Below, piece after piece: positions 26,320 to 36,685 of a stretch of DNA of 53,204 bases; within the stretch, counting starts at the first letter, position 1; every line of letters begins with the position of its first letter. This DNA is from an uncultured Methanobrevibacter sp. (lineage in GTDB: Archaea > Methanobacteriota > Methanobacteria > Methanobacteriales > Methanobacteriaceae): positions 1 to 53,204 of the forward strand of contig NZ_CAMVTE010000017.1 of the NCBI RefSeq assembly GCF_947170395.1, in the 5' to 3' direction. Below the pieces are notes generated by a model. That model was not told where the DNA came from. It did no database searches and worked only from the letters and a program-made list of their open reading frames with translations. The translations under genes and the position numbers were made by a program.

Positions 26320-27443
26320 TATTTCACCCCGTAAATATCTTTGATTGCAGTTTTTCCATGTTCATTGGTTATAGCCACCCTTTCTGCACATGCAACACAA
26401 GGATCACAAGATGCATAAGTGGATACTGCATCAGCAACAGTTGGAACGTCACGAATCATATATTTTGCACAGGAGTCCATATTGGCAATACTAGGAGTTC
26501 TGATTGAAATATTCTTTATCAAATTTCCATTGGTTTCAATCATGTAAGTTACTTCACCACGAGGAGCCTCATTTCTGCGCATAGCATAACCAGATTTTAA
26601 ATTTGCAGGAGTACGTACTTCCCCTTCAGGTATGTTTTCAATAGCTTGTCTAACTAAGCTAATTGATTCAGGGATTTCATCAAATCTAGTCATGGTTCTT
26701 GCATAATTGTCCCCTTCGCTTCTCCTGATTACCTTAAAGTCAAAGTAATCGTCATAAGTGTAATGTCCATTCCTGTAATCTTCCTTGATTCCAGAAGCTC
26801 TTCCTATAGGACCTACAGCACGGCCTTTAATAGCTTCTTTTTTACTCATTACTCCAATTCCCTTACATCTCAAAGCAAGTGCAGGACCTTCAGCAAATAA
26901 CGCTCGAACAGTATCAAATCTTTCTTCGATTTTGTCAAGGTTTTCCAGTATAGGTTTGAAATGACGTTCATCGGCATCCATCCTAACACCACCAACAACA
27001 TTCCATCCCATATTAACTCTGTTTCCAGTCAATAACTCGATAGAATCCATTGCATATTCCCTTAACTCCAAAACATGCATGAACAATGTTTCATGGTCCA
27101 TTGATTTGAAGAATGTGGAATTTGCAAGGAAATGACTTTGAATTCTGTCCAGTTCATTTGTAATAACCCTTAAAAATTGAGCTCTTACAGGAACATCAAC
27201 ATCGGAAATCTTTTCTATGGTTTCTGCGAATGTTTGAGTGTGCTCATATGAACAGATACCGCAGACACGTTCAGAAAGATAAATTCCTTTCTGCCATGTC
27301 TGTCCTTCGATTATCTTTTCAATACCTCTGTGAACATAACCATATTCTATCTCTGCTTTAACAACCCTTTCACCTTCAGTTTGAAGTTTAAGTCTGATAG
27401 GTTCCTTTAAAGCAGGATGAATTGGACCAATAGGCACAATCAT
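26319..27443 (-). CDS. ehaO: Energy-converting hydrogenase A large [NiFe] subunit
   Basis: This is a 374-residue hydrogenase large subunit of the group 4 type, homologous to NuoD/HycE. The nickel ligands are present as [10 protein letters not shown] (Cys61, Cys64) and DPCVAC near the C-terminus (Cys349, Cys352). Residues after DPCVAC run 22 positions to the end, so no long cleaved tail is evident. Coupled to ehaN by an ATGA overlap. With EhaN it oxidises hydrogen to reduce ferredoxin, driven by the membrane ion gradient. Confidence 0.95.
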   Translation of the reverse strand: MIVPIGPIHPALKEPIRLKLQTEGERVVKAEIEYGYVHRGIEKIIEGQTWQKGIYLSERVCGICSYEHTQTFAETIEKISDVDVPVRAQFLRVITNELDRIQSHFLANSTFFKSMDHETLFMHVLELREYAMDSIELLTGNRVNMGWNVVGGVRMDADERHFKPILENLDKIEERFDTVRALFAEGPALALRCKGIGVMSKKEAIKGRAVGPIGRASGIKEDYRNGHYTYDDYFDFKVIRRSEGDNYARTMTRFDEIPESISLVRQAIENIPEGEVRTPANLKSGYAMRRNEAPRGEVTYMIETNGNLIKNISIRTPSIANMDSCAKYMIRDVPTVADAVSTYASCDPCVACAERVAITNEHGKTAIKDIYGVK

Positions 27444-27889
27444 TTCATCTCCCTCCCACGATCAGCAATAGCTTGAGGTCCAACAGCCAAAATGGCCTCC
27501 AATATTTCACTAGGCCTTGGCGGACATCCAGGAATAGCTGCTGCAACCGGAATGAAATCAGATGCAGGCGCATAAACACGGCCTCCTTCCTGAGCAAACA
27601 CATCTCCGGATTGAGGACAGTTTCCAACAGCCACTGCTATTTTTGGTTCAGGAGCTTTGTCATAAACTCTCTTTAAATTATCGACCCATTGTTCGGTAAC
27701 TGCACCGGTTAACAACAGGACGTCAGCTTCACGAGGATTATTGTGAACATAAATACCATATTGCTCTAAATCATATCTTGGAGATAATAATGCAACACAT
27801 TCAACATCGCATCCGTTGCATCCTCCGCAATTTACGATGCAGACATGAATTGAGCTTTTTCTCACAACATCCTTAATAGCATCTAACAT
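27440..27889 (-). CDS. ehaN: Energy-converting hydrogenase A small subunit
   Basis: This is a 149-residue NuoB/HycG-like small subunit holding the proximal [4Fe-4S] cluster. Cluster ligands are Cys24 and Cys27 in [10 protein letters not shown], Cys91 in VGNCP, and Cys122 in IPGCPPRP, the standard set. GAGGGAGT precedes ATG 27889. It lies after a 38-bp gap from ehaM, the largest gap in the ehaA-R run, so an internal ribosome site rather than coupling starts its translation. Confidence 0.95.
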   Translation of the reverse strand: MLDAIKDVVRKSSIHVCIVNCGGCNGCDVECVALLSPRYDLEQYGIYVHNNPREADVLLLTGAVTEQWVDNLKRVYDKAPEPKIAVAVGNCPQSGDVFAQEGGRVYAPASDFIPVAAAIPGCPPRPSEILEAILAVGPQAIADRGREMK

Positions 27890-27927
27890 TGTACTCCCTC
27901 TTTTATTTTATAATTAAATAAACATGA

Positions 27928-28320
27928 TTAAATTTTAGTTTTTTCCTTTAATAAATCAAATAACGCTAATTTTCCTTCTTTTAAGGCATCTTCATAAGAT
28001 TTTCCATTTTTAATCTCATTCAATGCATTCATTTTGAGTTCTTTTGCTTCTTCATTGGATATTAACTCTAAAGTACCATTAAACCAGCATAGTCTCAAAT
28101 CAGCATTTAATTTTTGATAAAGACATATATCTTTGGCTGATTCGAAAGTGCCATGCATATTTTCAAGAGAATCCATATCCAATAAATCAAAGAATACCTC
28201 TTCCAGCTCATCAACAGTACAATCGAATTCCTCGGAAAGTGGAACTATGATATCCCTTTGCCAGGCATAACTTTTTATTATTCTTTTTTGCATCAATCTC
28301 AATTTAGACTCACTATCCAT
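27928..28320 (-). CDS. ehaM: Energy-converting hydrogenase A subunit M
   Basis: This is a 130-residue soluble, helical, acidic protein (MDSESKLRLMQKRIIKSYAW) with the size and position of EhaM (DUF1959). It has no membrane segment or cluster motif. It sits between ehaL and ehaN. Function within the complex is unknown; assignment is mainly by order and by general resemblance. Confidence 0.82.
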   Translation of the reverse strand: MDSESKLRLMQKRIIKSYAWQRDIIVPLSEEFDCTVDELEEVFFDLLDMDSLENMHGTFESAKDICLYQKLNADLRLCWFNGTLELISNEEAKELKMNALNEIKNGKSYEDALKEGKLALFDLLKEKTKI

Positions 28321-28325
28321 TCAAA

Positions 28326-28634
28326 TCACATCATACCGTAAAATTTTAATAACAAATATGCAATTATTGCTATTATCAAACCTAAAGCAGTTTCTTTTCT
28401 ACCGTATCCTGGTCGTTCACCCATTACAAAACCGCCTAAAACAAAACCAATAGCAGATAAGATAACATTGCCTGAATTGAATGCCAATACCCATCCCGCA
28501 ATTGCAATTACTGCTGCAACAACGTTGAATTTAGCATCAGCAACAAATGGTTCACCATGCTGTTTGTAACTGTATACAAGACCAACAATGGATCCGACAA
28601 CAAATGCGAGTATATAAATCATATAATCTAACAT
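28326..28634 (-). CDS. ehaL: Energy-converting hydrogenase A subunit L
   Basis: This is a 102-residue membrane protein with three hydrophobic segments and the glycine-rich VLGGFVMGERPGYGRKE, fitting EhaL (DUF2104-type). GGGGATATT precedes ATG 28634. It is part of the membrane arm. Assignment uses family feel plus exact position in the operon. Confidence 0.82.
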   Translation of the reverse strand: MLDYMIYILAFVVGSIVGLVYSYKQHGEPFVADAKFNVVAAVIAIAGWVLAFNSGNVILSAIGFVLGGFVMGERPGYGRKETALGLIIAIIAYLLLKFYGMM

Positions 28635-28642
28635 AATATCCC

Positions 28643-28897
28643 CTACATCGGTTTATAAAGCAATATGAATGAGCAAACTATTGCTATAAATGTTATTATA
28701 AAACATATTTTCTCTATACTTTCGATTTTGTGTGCAAAATTGCCTTTAGCCAGCAATACAAATATTGCCAGGACAATACCGACAATCACTATTGGAGCGA
28801 TTATAGTTGAATGTAAAAAGGTTGTTAAAAGGCCAACAACTATTATGCCAATAGCAACTAACGCTGTGAAATAAACAATTACATCTTCACTGTTCAT
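28643..28897 (-). CDS. ehaK: Energy-converting hydrogenase A subunit K
   Basis: This is an 84-residue membrane protein with three hydrophobic segments. I chose ATG 28897 ([10 protein letters not shown]), which overlaps the ehaJ stop as ATGA and has GGAGTGGT before it; a longer frame from 28942 lies inside ehaJ. Identification as EhaK is by position between ehaJ and ehaL. Confidence 0.78.
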   Translation of the reverse strand: MNSEDVIVYFTALVAIGIIVVGLLTTFLHSTIIAPIVIVGIVLAIFVLLAKGNFAHKIESIEKICFIITFIAIVCSFILLYKPM

Positions 28898-29766
28898 GCA
28901 ACCACTCCAGTAAATATCATTAATATAGTTCCAAAGAAGCAAACAGCTCCTATAGTAATTTGAGTCATGACTGAATGATTCGGACTGAAAATAGGAGTAA
29001 CGGCATTAATAAATCCTGTGATGAATGTGATTGCAAGCATTCCAATCAGATATCCTACGGCATTCAGCGGTCCGAAGAATATGGTTAAAAATACCCAAAG
29101 CATAACATACCATGCAATGGCTTCTGAAAAATGCATGAATCCTCTCAGCAAACCGAAATGCTCAGTTTCAAATCCTGAAATTAAAACCTTATCCTTGGTT
29201 ATTGCAAACGGAGAATAAGGAGATTTGGTAATAATCAACATGAAAAACATTAAAGCTGCTAGTGGAATTGTAAATATCAACGGACCATGAACTGACTGGT
29301 AAGTGATAATCTCCCCAATATTCATTGTACCGGTTATCAGATAAACGAATACGATAGCAGCAAATAAAGGAAGTTCAGTCGCAGCTGATAAAACTGCCCT
29401 TACACAACTTAATTTACCATATGGAGAACCTGAACTTGATCCTGAATTATGCTCAACAATCTTGTAAACAGCATAAACACCAAACAATATCAATAATGAA
29501 TCATGAGCCACAGGTCCTGCAATGACCCCAACAATCCAAATTAAAGCCAATATAAATGTAATGCCAATATAAAATACTTTTGAAACAGTTTTTGGAATTG
29601 CAGTTTCCTTAAAGAAAAACTTCAAAGAGTGTATCAGATTCTGGACAATAGGTGGCCCCGGACGTTTTTGAACACGTGCCATAACTTTTCTATGCAAACC
29701 TAGAAGCAAACTTCCCGCTAGAAATGCAATAATAACCTGAATTAAAATTTCCGCCATTAAATTCAT
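28894..29766 (-). CDS. ehaJ: Energy-converting hydrogenase A subunit J (NuoH-like)
   Basis: This is a 290-residue membrane protein homologous to NuoH/HycD. It has eight hydrophobic segments, the early [13 protein letters not shown] motif, and an [13 protein letters not shown] stretch. This subunit connects the hydrogenase module to the ion-translocating membrane arm. GTGGTATT precedes ATG 29766. Confidence 0.93.
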   Translation of the reverse strand: MNLMAEILIQVIIAFLAGSLLLGLHRKVMARVQKRPGPPIVQNLIHSLKFFFKETAIPKTVSKVFYIGITFILALIWIVGVIAGPVAHDSLLILFGVYAVYKIVEHNSGSSSGSPYGKLSCVRAVLSAATELPLFAAIVFVYLITGTMNIGEIITYQSVHGPLIFTIPLAALMFFMLIITKSPYSPFAITKDKVLISGFETEHFGLLRGFMHFSEAIAWYVMLWVFLTIFFGPLNAVGYLIGMLAITFITGFINAVTPIFSPNHSVMTQITIGAVCFFGTILMIFTGVVA

Positions 29767-29775
29767 AATACCACG

Positions 29776-29991
29776 CTAATACCCAGTAAATGGTTCTTTC
29801 ACCCTTTCTTCAGCATCTTCAGGGGCTGGTTTAGCCATTGTCAATAAACCTAAAGATAATACCCATAATGGAATACCAAATATAGCCACAGCATAAACAA
29901 TCCATGCTTCAAAGTCGATTACCAGACAAGCAAGAATGGCTATTGTTGATAATGCCAATAATACTATATATAAACTTTTTTGACTATCCAT
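29776..29991 (-). CDS. ehaI: Energy-converting hydrogenase A subunit I
   Basis: This is a 71-residue membrane protein with two hydrophobic segments and a polar tail (PAPEDAEERVKEPFTGY). I chose ATG 29991 (MDSQKSLY) with GGTGA two bases before it; an in-frame GTG at 30000 directly follows the ehaH stop and is possible. Assignment is by position. Confidence 0.78.
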   Translation of the reverse strand: MDSQKSLYIVLLALSTIAILACLVIDFEAWIVYAVAIFGIPLWVLSLGLLTMAKPAPEDAEERVKEPFTGY

Positions 29992-30000
29992 ACTCACCAC

Positions 30001-30672
30001 TTACCACAATACCAATAATAAAATTTCAACAGCTCTTACAATAATAAATAATGAACTTAAGTGAATGATTACAATGAATGGAGAACCGGCAGTCCTGAAC
30101 ATTTCCGCCTTACTTGCGAAAAACGGTGCCACTCCACTTTCACCTAAAATTCCTATTAACATCAGTACCGCACCAAAGACCACCATCGGACTGGCAGGCA
30201 TTTGAGATAAAACAGCCAGGGACAATGTTCCGGTAGCTGCAAGAATAATTGCCGCTCCACCAAACAATGGCAGACTGCACATCATAGCTATCAAACCATA
30301 ATTGAATGCTGAATTCAATACGCTGGTCTGTTTTACAGCTGATACAATACCAATATTTAGAATACCAACCAAAGCCATAAATAATGTGAAGTTAAACAAA
30401 TCTCCAGTAATCATGGCACCTGCAGATGCAATACCGCAGATTATTGACAGGAATCTTCTTTGTTTAAACTCTTTTTTACCTACTTTAACTTCAGTATTAT
30501 CCAAAGTGTGTAATGTAGCTTCCACCTGTGTTTCTGTTTTACTTAATGCAATCAGCAATGTAAATCCAAGCAACACAGCGAAAAGGAACAAGTTAAATGG
30601 TGTCAAGTACAATACAATATCTCCAAGCGGAATTGTTCCGAATAAATTTCCTCCAAGTGTAGCAATATCCAT
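30001..30672 (-). CDS. ehaH: Energy-converting hydrogenase A subunit H (antiporter-like)
   Basis: This is a membrane protein of about 223 residues that resembles part of the NuoN/HycC proton-pumping family, with six or more helices and a charged central loop ([17 protein letters not shown]). It is much shorter than NuoL/M/N, as expected for Eha, where the antiporter-like function is split among small subunits. Starts at ATG 30672 and ATG 30678 are both served by the AGGTGA site; GTG 30681 is less likely. Confidence 0.88.
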   Translation of the reverse strand: MDIATLGGNLFGTIPLGDIVLYLTPFNLFLFAVLLGFTLLIALSKTETQVEATLHTLDNTEVKVGKKEFKQRRFLSIICGIASAGAMITGDLFNFTLFMALVGILNIGIVSAVKQTSVLNSAFNYGLIAMMCSLPLFGGAAIILAATGTLSLAVLSQMPASPMVVFGAVLMLIGILGESGVAPFFASKAEMFRTAGSPFIVIIHLSSLFIIVRAVEILLLVLW

Positions 30673-30681
30673 ACTCATCAC

Positions 30682-31377
30682 CTACTCCTTATCAATGTCC
30701 TCTCTCATAAGCAGTCCAATCAAACCAACTTTTGAAGCTACTTTTAATAATAATCCACAAGCGGCCAAGAACAAACTCAATAACCAATATTGAGGTGCTA
30801 CAAAGAACAATAAGAAACCTATAATCCATAAACACCATGCAATACCAGAAACTCCAGCTATACCATCCAACATCAATACTGGAAGTCCTCTTGCTTTTTT
30901 AGATAATGCATATAATACAATTCCTCCACCAGCTACTGCACCACCAGTAAATCCGGTTAAGAAAATACCGTAACCTATTAACACCAATGCAATGAAATTT
31001 GGAGCAGTATTCAATATCTCCATATTTAATGCAAAGGGTTGTGGGAACAAGGAAGAGAACTTGGAAAGATTTCTTCTAGGATCCTGTTCTATCTTACGCA
31101 TTTCACGTGTAAGTAAAATTTCAGAAATCGCCAGGGTTTCAGCAAGCTCTACTACCAGACCTGGCAATATTAACGCTTCAGCCAAATCAGTTCCAACAGC
31201 AGAAACGACAAAAATCATAGCAAGACCAACCAAATCAGTCAGTATAAGAATATGAATTTCCTCTCTTTTCAATGCGATTGCCATAGTTGCAATGAATCCT
31301 ACAATCAAACCGGCATAAATGGCAGGCAAATACATTGAAATGAATGCTTCAGGAACATACAGAGGCATAAATACCAT
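30682..31377 (-). CDS. ehaG: Energy-converting hydrogenase A subunit G
   Basis: This is a 231-residue protein with about seven hydrophobic segments and a cytoplasmic loop (EILLTREMRKIEQDPRRN), fitting EhaG (DUF2105-type). GGAGG eight bases before ATG 31377 supports this start, which overlaps the ehaF stop by one base. Membrane arm of the complex. Confidence 0.88.
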   Translation of the reverse strand: MVFMPLYVPEAFISMYLPAIYAGLIVGFIATMAIALKREEIHILILTDLVGLAMIFVVSAVGTDLAEALILPGLVVELAETLAISEILLTREMRKIEQDPRRNLSKFSSLFPQPFALNMEILNTAPNFIALVLIGYGIFLTGFTGGAVAGGGIVLYALSKKARGLPVLMLDGIAGVSGIAWCLWIIGFLLFFVAPQYWLLSLFLAACGLLLKVASKVGLIGLLMREDIDKE

Positions 31378-31970
31378 CAGTTATCCCTCCTTAATTGTTT
31401 TGACCTTGCCTTGGCATCGTTTACTTTCACTTCCATAGCCACTTTTGCAGAATCTGAAATGGCTTTTTTAACATCCTCTTTTATTTCCTTTTCATCGTTT
31501 TTACGATTCATAGTATAATTTACGGATAACCATGAAGCAATGATGAATGCCATCATCAGTATACTGGATTCCAATATTGTATCGAAACCTCTTGTATAAT
31601 ACAGAATTTCATCTATAAGTCCGCCAGGGGATGAATAAATTGATGTACCGAAGTATGGTGAAACCGAAGACACCCACTGTGCCAACGGTGACATATAACC
31701 AGTAATCATTCCCAGACTGGCAGCGTTATCCGGATATTGAGGATTAATAATTCCCGCTTGGGTTAAAACTTCTCCACCCCTATCATAAGGAGCTATAGCC
31801 AATCCTTCATCAATTTGCTCTTGAGGTGCTGGTCTAACATATAATTGATCTGGATTTAATGCCATAGGCACAATTAAACCTATGATTAAAATTACACCTA
31901 AACAAAATGCAAATAAACGAGGAACGTTTTTAGGGTCAGCAAGTTTATTCCATAAAACTCCTATTCTCAT
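31377..31970 (-). CDS. ehaF: Energy-converting hydrogenase A subunit F
   Basis: This is a 197-residue protein with a membrane helix near residues 20-38, an external loop rich in Pro, Tyr and Gly, a second helix near 133-150, and a basic cytoplasmic tail. It fits EhaF (DUF2106-type). Starts by ATGA overlap with ehaE, with a GGGGG site upstream. Confidence 0.86.
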   Translation of the reverse strand: MRIGVLWNKLADPKNVPRLFAFCLGVILIIGLIVPMALNPDQLYVRPAPQEQIDEGLAIAPYDRGGEVLTQAGIINPQYPDNAASLGMITGYMSPLAQWVSSVSPYFGTSIYSSPGGLIDEILYYTRGFDTILESSILMMAFIIASWLSVNYTMNRKNDEKEIKEDVKKAISDSAKVAMEVKVNDAKARSKQLRRDN

Positions 31971-32227
31971 ACATCTGCCCCCATTTCTTCCAAGCGAATG
32001 ATAGCTCTAAATAAGATTAAAGTAATTACAACAGTTGTTGCAAGCAATGTCAATAATGCTAAAACATGATTATAACATAACAATACCAAACAGACACCTA
32101 TTGATGCCACTTCCGTATTGAATGTCCTTACAATAGGGTCATTTACTCCGGGACCCCATGCAGTAGCAATACTGCCTACAATAGCTAGAAATATTCCAAA
32201 ATAAAAGAATAAAGGCACACTAATCAT
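31967..32227 (-). CDS. ehaE: Energy-converting hydrogenase A subunit E
   Basis: This is an 86-residue protein with three hydrophobic segments, resembling small NuoK/MrpC-like subunits (DUF2107 type). I chose ATG 32227 ([11 protein letters not shown]), served by GGTGA five bases upstream; the longer frame from 32239 starts inside that site. It overlaps the end of ehaD by 8 bases. Confidence 0.84.
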   Translation of the reverse strand: MISVPLFFYFGIFLAIVGSIATAWGPGVNDPIVRTFNTEVASIGVCLVLLCYNHVLALLTLLATTVVITLILFRAIIRLEEMGADV

Positions 32228-32489
32228 GAATCTCACCACTTTCTAGCTTCTTTTTTCTGATTTCATTAATTTTCACAATAGCCAAAATAAATACTAAAGT
32301 GGATAATGGATCAATCAATGCTGCAAACATTGCAACATCCAAATATTTAAATAAAACAACGACTAAAACGAACCCTGCATCAAGTATTGTAAACATTATT
32401 ACCTTATCCAAAGGTTTTTTAAGAAATATTATACCGAATGCACCGATAACCATCAAAGCTATTGCAATTACTGATACTAAAAATTCCAT
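32220..32489 (-). CDS. ehaD: Energy-converting hydrogenase A subunit D
   Basis: This is an 89-residue membrane protein with two to three hydrophobic segments and the conserved-looking [17 protein letters not shown], resembling MrpB/MbhD-like segments (DUF2108 type). GAGGT precedes ATG 32489. Confidence 0.85.
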   Translation of the reverse strand: MEFLVSVIAIALMVIGAFGIIFLKKPLDKVIMFTILDAGFVLVVVLFKYLDVAMFAALIDPLSTLVFILAIVKINEIRKKKLESGEIHD

Positions 32490-32498
32490 TTTAATACC

Positions 32499-32747
32499 TC
32501 ACTCCAACAGTATTTCGTCATCCAGTCGATTTAATGTATATGCAATAGCATTTGCACTAATTGTAGAACAAATAAAGAATGCTGCAGCAACTACAAGTGC
32601 AAACGGAGTATTAATCACTAAAGCAATTAAAGCTGAAACTCCAAATCCGATAACATTAATGTACAATAATCTTTCAGCCCTGTTTTTAGTTATTAATGCC
32701 CTCAATGCTACAAATACGACTATAACACCAATTATTTCAACATACAT
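32499..32747 (-). CDS. ehaC: Energy-converting hydrogenase A subunit C
   Basis: This is an 82-residue three-helix protein resembling NuoK-like small subunits (DUF2109 type), with NRAERLLYINVIGFG. I prefer ATG 32747 (MYVEIIGVIV), preceded by GTGGTAAT; the ATG at 32765 overlaps the ehaB end and is possible. Confidence 0.83.
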   Translation of the reverse strand: MYVEIIGVIVVFVALRALITKNRAERLLYINVIGFGVSALIALVINTPFALVVAAAFFICSTISANAIAYTLNRLDDEILLE

Positions 32748-32757
32748 ATTACCACTC

Positions 32758-33249
32758 TCAAGCATGCCTATTGAATTTATCGGCTATTTTGCCTAAAACA
32801 ATTGAAGCTCTTTTATGGTCAAGACCTTGAACGGTCAATATTGCAATAACCATACCTACAATAAACATTTCAGGTGTGAATCCTAAAAATGAACAGATAA
32901 ATATTATAACTGTAGCTGTCAGGCTTCCAACAGTTCCGGCATACCCTGGATCTGCACATAACCTATTTCCGATAAATACTAAAAATGCAGCAATAATTCC
33001 TCCAGGAATTCCTAAAAGCAGATATCCAATAGAAGCTATTAAAGTACCGGCAGATGCATCAGGAGAACATACAATGTTTCCTTGGAAAAATCCGCCAGCA
33101 ATATCTCCCCCTCTTTTTTCGACATTTTCTCCAATTATCCTGGCTCCTCTAACTCCAGGCTGTTCGGGAAGTCCGAAATATGTATCAACAATTACAAAAT
33201 TCAACCAACAGAGAATTGCAGCAATTATAATTCCAATTACTTCATTCAT
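32758..33249 (-). CDS. ehaB: Energy-converting hydrogenase A subunit B
   Basis: This is a 163-residue membrane protein with four hydrophobic segments and a loop with [17 protein letters not shown], as in EhaB. Its ATG overlaps the ehaA stop by one base, with GAGGATA upstream. Second gene of the operon. Confidence 0.86.
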   Translation of the reverse strand: MNEVIGIIIAAILCWLNFVIVDTYFGLPEQPGVRGARIIGENVEKRGGDIAGGFFQGNIVCSPDASAGTLIASIGYLLLGIPGGIIAAFLVFIGNRLCADPGYAGTVGSLTATVIIFICSFLGFTPEMFIVGMVIAILTVQGLDHKRASIVLGKIADKFNRHA

Positions 33250-33632
33250 TAAATATCCTCTCCTTTATCTTCATCTAGAGGCTTTGGAAATACAAAATCG
33301 AATAAATATTTCACAAATAATGCAGATAAAACCCCAATAACAACAGCCAAAACAAGTCCGTTATACATGAAAGTATAATTCAAAACTAGAAATATTGAAA
33401 AAATACCAATAGCAATTATTGGAGTCGGATATAATGCACTTACATCAAAAGAATACCTATATGGTTTGCTAGGCAATAACGGAATTTTCAAAACTAATGC
33501 AACAATGATTGAAACAATTATAGTTACAATATAAGCTAATAACACATCAAATGAACAAATTGTTATGTTGCTTAATCCAAAAATATTGCCATAAGAAGCA
33601 AAAAATATGGTATTATACACCAAATCAAACAT
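33249..33632 (-). CDS. ehaA: Energy-converting hydrogenase A subunit A
   Basis: This is a 127-residue membrane protein with three or four hydrophobic segments and an acidic tail. It is the first eha gene. GAGGAGT precedes ATG 33632, and a TATA element (TTTATATA on the minus strand, near 33675-33685) sits at a suitable distance. All 18 genes A to R follow in the order known for Methanothermobacter, which supports the naming of the small, weakly conserved subunits. Confidence 0.86.
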   Translation of the reverse strand: MFDLVYNTIFFASYGNIFGLSNITICSFDVLLAYIVTIIVSIIVALVLKIPLLPSKPYRYSFDVSALYPTPIIAIGIFSIFLVLNYTFMYNGLVLAVVIGVLSALFVKYLFDFVFPKPLDEDKGEDI

Positions 33633-33745
33633 ATTATTAGACTCCTCTTAAATAATAATTATATTATATAAAAATATATAAATGTTGTTACTTAAAAATA
33701 ATTATTAATTAGTTTAACATAAATTAAATTACTTATTGGTGGCTT

Positions 33746-34678
33746 ATGAAGAATAAAAATATTTTAATAACCGGTGGGCTTGGATTTATTGGTTCACATA
33801 TTGCAAATGAGTTATTAAAGGACAATGAAGTTATTATATTGGATGATTTATCCACTGGTAATATCAATAACTTAAAAAACCCTTCTGATGAAAATTTAAA
33901 ACTAATTATAAAAGACATTCGTGATGCTGATTTGGATGATATTACATCAAATATAGATTACATTTTTCATCTTGCAGCCATGGCAAGCGTGCCATTAAGC
34001 ATCGACAAACCTGTTGAATGCAGCGACATAAACCTCAATGCCACCGTTAAACTATTAAAGTCCTCGGCGGACAACAATGTTAAAAAAGTTATTTTTTCAT
34101 CTTCATCATCTGTTTATGGGCAAAACAAAAATATGCCATTAAAGGAAACCGAACAGCCAATGCCTATGTCCCCATATGCGGCATCCAAGGCAAGCTGTGA
34201 GCTATACTTAAACTCATTTTATGACAGTTACGGTTTAAATTACACAGCACTGAGATACTTCAACGTATTTGGTCCTGGACAGGACAAGAATTCCCAGTAT
34301 GCTGCTGTAATTCCAAATTTCATCAGTGCCCTTCTTGAAGGCAAACAACCTGAAATTTACGGAGACGGCGAACAGACCAGAGATTTTGTCTACATTGATG
34401 ATGTTGTTAAAGCAAACATCAATGCCGCAAAATCAGATTACAATGGAATTATCAATGTTGCATCCGGTGAAAAGATAAGCATCAATCAACTATATGAAGT
34501 CGTTAAAACTACTCTTGAAAGTGATGTTGAACCCAAATATCTGCCGACAAGACAGGGAGATATAAAACATTCACTTGCAGACATTTCAAAAATGGAAAAA
34601 ATTAATTTTAAAGTTGATTCAAGTGATTTTGAAAACCAGCTCCAGGAAACAGTGAACTGGTTTAAAACCATATTGTAG
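33746..34678 (+). CDS. NAD-dependent nucleotide-sugar epimerase/dehydratase
   Basis: This is a 310-residue extended SDR enzyme. The Rossmann motif GGLGFIGSH is at the N-terminus, SSSSVYG supplies the catalytic Ser, and SPYAASK gives the Tyr-x3-Lys pair. It probably acts on a UDP-sugar (GalE or UDP-GlcNAc 4-epimerase type) for cell-wall pseudomurein or glycan synthesis. GGTGG precedes the ATG. It is divergent from eha and 9 bp before a CPBP protease gene. Confidence 0.9.
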   Translation: MKNKNILITGGLGFIGSHIANELLKDNEVIILDDLSTGNINNLKNPSDENLKLIIKDIRDADLDDITSNIDYIFHLAAMASVPLSIDKPVECSDINLNATVKLLKSSADNNVKKVIFSSSSSVYGQNKNMPLKETEQPMPMSPYAASKASCELYLNSFYDSYGLNYTALRYFNVFGPGQDKNSQYAAVIPNFISALLEGKQPEIYGDGEQTRDFVYIDDVVKANINAAKSDYNGIINVASGEKISINQLYEVVKTTLESDVEPKYLPTRQGDIKHSLADISKMEKINFKVDSSDFENQLQETVNWFKTIL

Positions 34679-34687
34679 GGGAAAAAT

Positions 34688-35497
34688 ATGGATCAAAGCG
34701 TTAAGGATTTTAATATTCGCCTAAGGACAATAAAACTCAGAGAACTGGCTGTTGGAATTATAATCAGCATAATTCTTACTGCAATACTGGGGATTATTTT
34801 TCCAATAGTATGGGAGAACGATGACGTATTTTTTATTGTAATATTATCTTTTATATTAGTCTTTTTTATTTGGGCTTTAAGAAATAGTGAAGGCCATTCA
34901 AAGAATTTTGAAGAGTTATTTACACCAGATAGGCGAAATGAAATACTTTATGTGTTTGCAATCAACATCATTTTTGCATTCATATTTACCTGTTTGGTTT
35001 CAGGACTGGATTTGATTATTGGATTTTATGACCCGACCTGGGTTACCGGTTTTGACATCGATTCGGTTGACATTTCAGCAGGAGCATTCCTTTTAAGTGC
35101 CATTGGAACAATATTTTATGCACCCGTTCTTGAAGAACTGATATTTAGAGGAGTTTTTTTCAACAGACTGAAAATTAGAATAGGATTGGTTCCTGCAATG
35201 CTCATTTCATCATTTATATTTGGAATCGGACATGATTTCGGAGGCATTACAAGCGCATTTCTGTTTGGAATATGCATGTGCATACTATATGCAAAAACAG
35301 ACAATATACTTGTGCCAATGAGCGTTCACTTCATTAACAATGTGGTTGCTACAATACTTGAATTTACTGAAATCGACTATATTGTCGGACAACTGCCTTG
35401 GCTGATTCCGGCAACAATTATTGTGCTGATAGCAATGGTATTGTTAATCAAATATATAATTCAGGAAACTTCAATTCTGAAAAAAAGATTTAGTTAA
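34688..35497 (+). CDS. CPBP (CAAX/Abi) family intramembrane metalloprotease
   Basis: The protein has 269 residues and about eight membrane segments. The active-site motifs of the CPBP family are intact: EELIFRGVFFNRL (EExxxR), FGIGHD (FxxxH) and SVHFINN (HxxxN). In eukaryotes such enzymes cut prenylated proteins; archaeal substrates are unknown. GGGGAA precedes the ATG. It likely shares a transcript with the epimerase gene. Confidence 0.88.
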   Translation: MDQSVKDFNIRLRTIKLRELAVGIIISIILTAILGIIFPIVWENDDVFFIVILSFILVFFIWALRNSEGHSKNFEELFTPDRRNEILYVFAINIIFAFIFTCLVSGLDLIIGFYDPTWVTGFDIDSVDISAGAFLLSAIGTIFYAPVLEELIFRGVFFNRLKIRIGLVPAMLISSFIFGIGHDFGGITSAFLFGICMCILYAKTDNILVPMSVHFINNVVATILEFTEIDYIVGQLPWLIPATIIVLIAMVLLIKYIIQETSILKKRFS

Positions 35498-35509
35498 AAA
35501 TTAAAAAAG

Positions 35510-35881
35510 TTAGTGGAATCCGCATCCACTACAGGTTTCACATTTTTCTTCTTCGATAGGATCGTATTGCTTATCTTCCTGTAAAGTTGCTGAGATAAAA
35601 TACTGATCAAATTCATCCTTATTTTTTAAAACTGGAGAAAGACCCTTAAAATCACAGCGAATATCACCAGTTCCACCAATATCAACAAGTATTGGTTCAC
35701 CTAATTTGAATCTTTTGAAATATGCTTCAACTTCATCCTTTAAAGCACCAGGAACTCTAAAATTAAAAGATAAAATATTATTTTCTTTCATTTTTAATCC
35801 GACATATTTTTGGTCTATTTCATAATTTAAACCCAATTGTTTTTTAAAAATAACATTTGTACCTATCTCATTAGATGCCAT
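35510..35881 (-). CDS. Uncharacterised protein with CETCSGCGFH tail
   Basis: This is a 123-residue soluble acidic protein that I do not recognise. It appears to be one alpha-beta domain followed by a short linker and a cysteine tail CETCSGCGFH that could bind a metal or cluster. GGAGATTAT precedes ATG 35881, and the reading frame is well formed. It ends 12 bp from the CPBP stop, facing it. Confidence 0.7.
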   Translation of the reverse strand: MASNEIGTNVIFKKQLGLNYEIDQKYVGLKMKENNILSFNFRVPGALKDEVEAYFKRFKLGEPILVDIGGTGDIRCDFKGLSPVLKNKDEFDQYFISATLQEDKQYDPIEEEKCETCSGCGFH

Positions 35882-36113
35882 TTTATAATCTCCTTAAGAT
35901 ATTCAAATAAATTAGAATTATAGTTTGTAATATTTAAAACTTTCCAATGTTATTCCTAAAATATCTAAGTCTAAAAATTTTTTGTTTTGAAAATTTATAA
36001 CGAATTATCACGATTTTTAATAAAGTTTATATAATTCTAAATTTAAAAATTATGATATGTTATAATATTATATTATACATATTGAAATCAATTAGAAAAA
36101 TAGGTGTTTATTA

Positions 36114-36665
36114 ATGAACGAATACAACAAAAATATTGGAAATAGAATTAGAGAATTGAGAGAACTTTCAGACATTACCATTAAAGAAATTGCTGAAAAC
36201 TTGAATATTAAAGAAGAAACTTATATCCAATATGAAAATGGAGAGATAGACATCCCTGCAAGCTTCCTGTACGAACTTGCACACATTTTTAAAGTTGATT
36301 TAGGATTATTACTAACTGGCGAAGAAAGCAGAATGAGTATTTTTGATGTTACTCGTGCAAACAAAGGAGTTTCAATTGACAGGAGTAAAGAATATACTCA
36401 TGAAAACTTATGTTCAAAATTTATTCACAAACAAGCGGAAACATTTTTAGTAACTGTGGATCCAGAAAAAAATCCAATACCTTCACTTAATTCACATCCA
36501 GGACAGGAATTTAATTACGTTTTAGAAGGTTCATTAAAAATATACATACACAATAATGAAATCATATTAAACGAAGGAGATTGCATATTTTTCGATTCAA
36601 CACATAAACATGCAATGGTAGCGCTTAACAATAAACCCGCTAAATTTTTAGCAGTAATCATATAA
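36114..36665 (+). CDS. XRE-family regulator with cupin domain
   Basis: The protein has 183 residues. An HTH_3 domain occupies about residues 5-62 ([23 protein letters not shown] ... TYIQYENGE). A cupin_2 domain follows at about 112-183, with [18 protein letters not shown] and [17 protein letters not shown]. Such proteins sense a small ligand and control adjacent genes. It is 20 bp before the acyl-CoA synthetase gene, so it may control the synthetase-VOR operon from within. GGTG precedes the ATG. Confidence 0.9.
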   Translation: MNEYNKNIGNRIRELRELSDITIKEIAENLNIKEETYIQYENGEIDIPASFLYELAHIFKVDLGLLLTGEESRMSIFDVTRANKGVSIDRSKEYTHENLCSKFIHKQAETFLVTVDPEKNPIPSLNSHPGQEFNYVLEGSLKIYIHNNEIILNEGDCIFFDSTHKHAMVALNNKPAKFLAVII

Positions 36666-36685
36666 TACTTACAGGAGATAATCAC

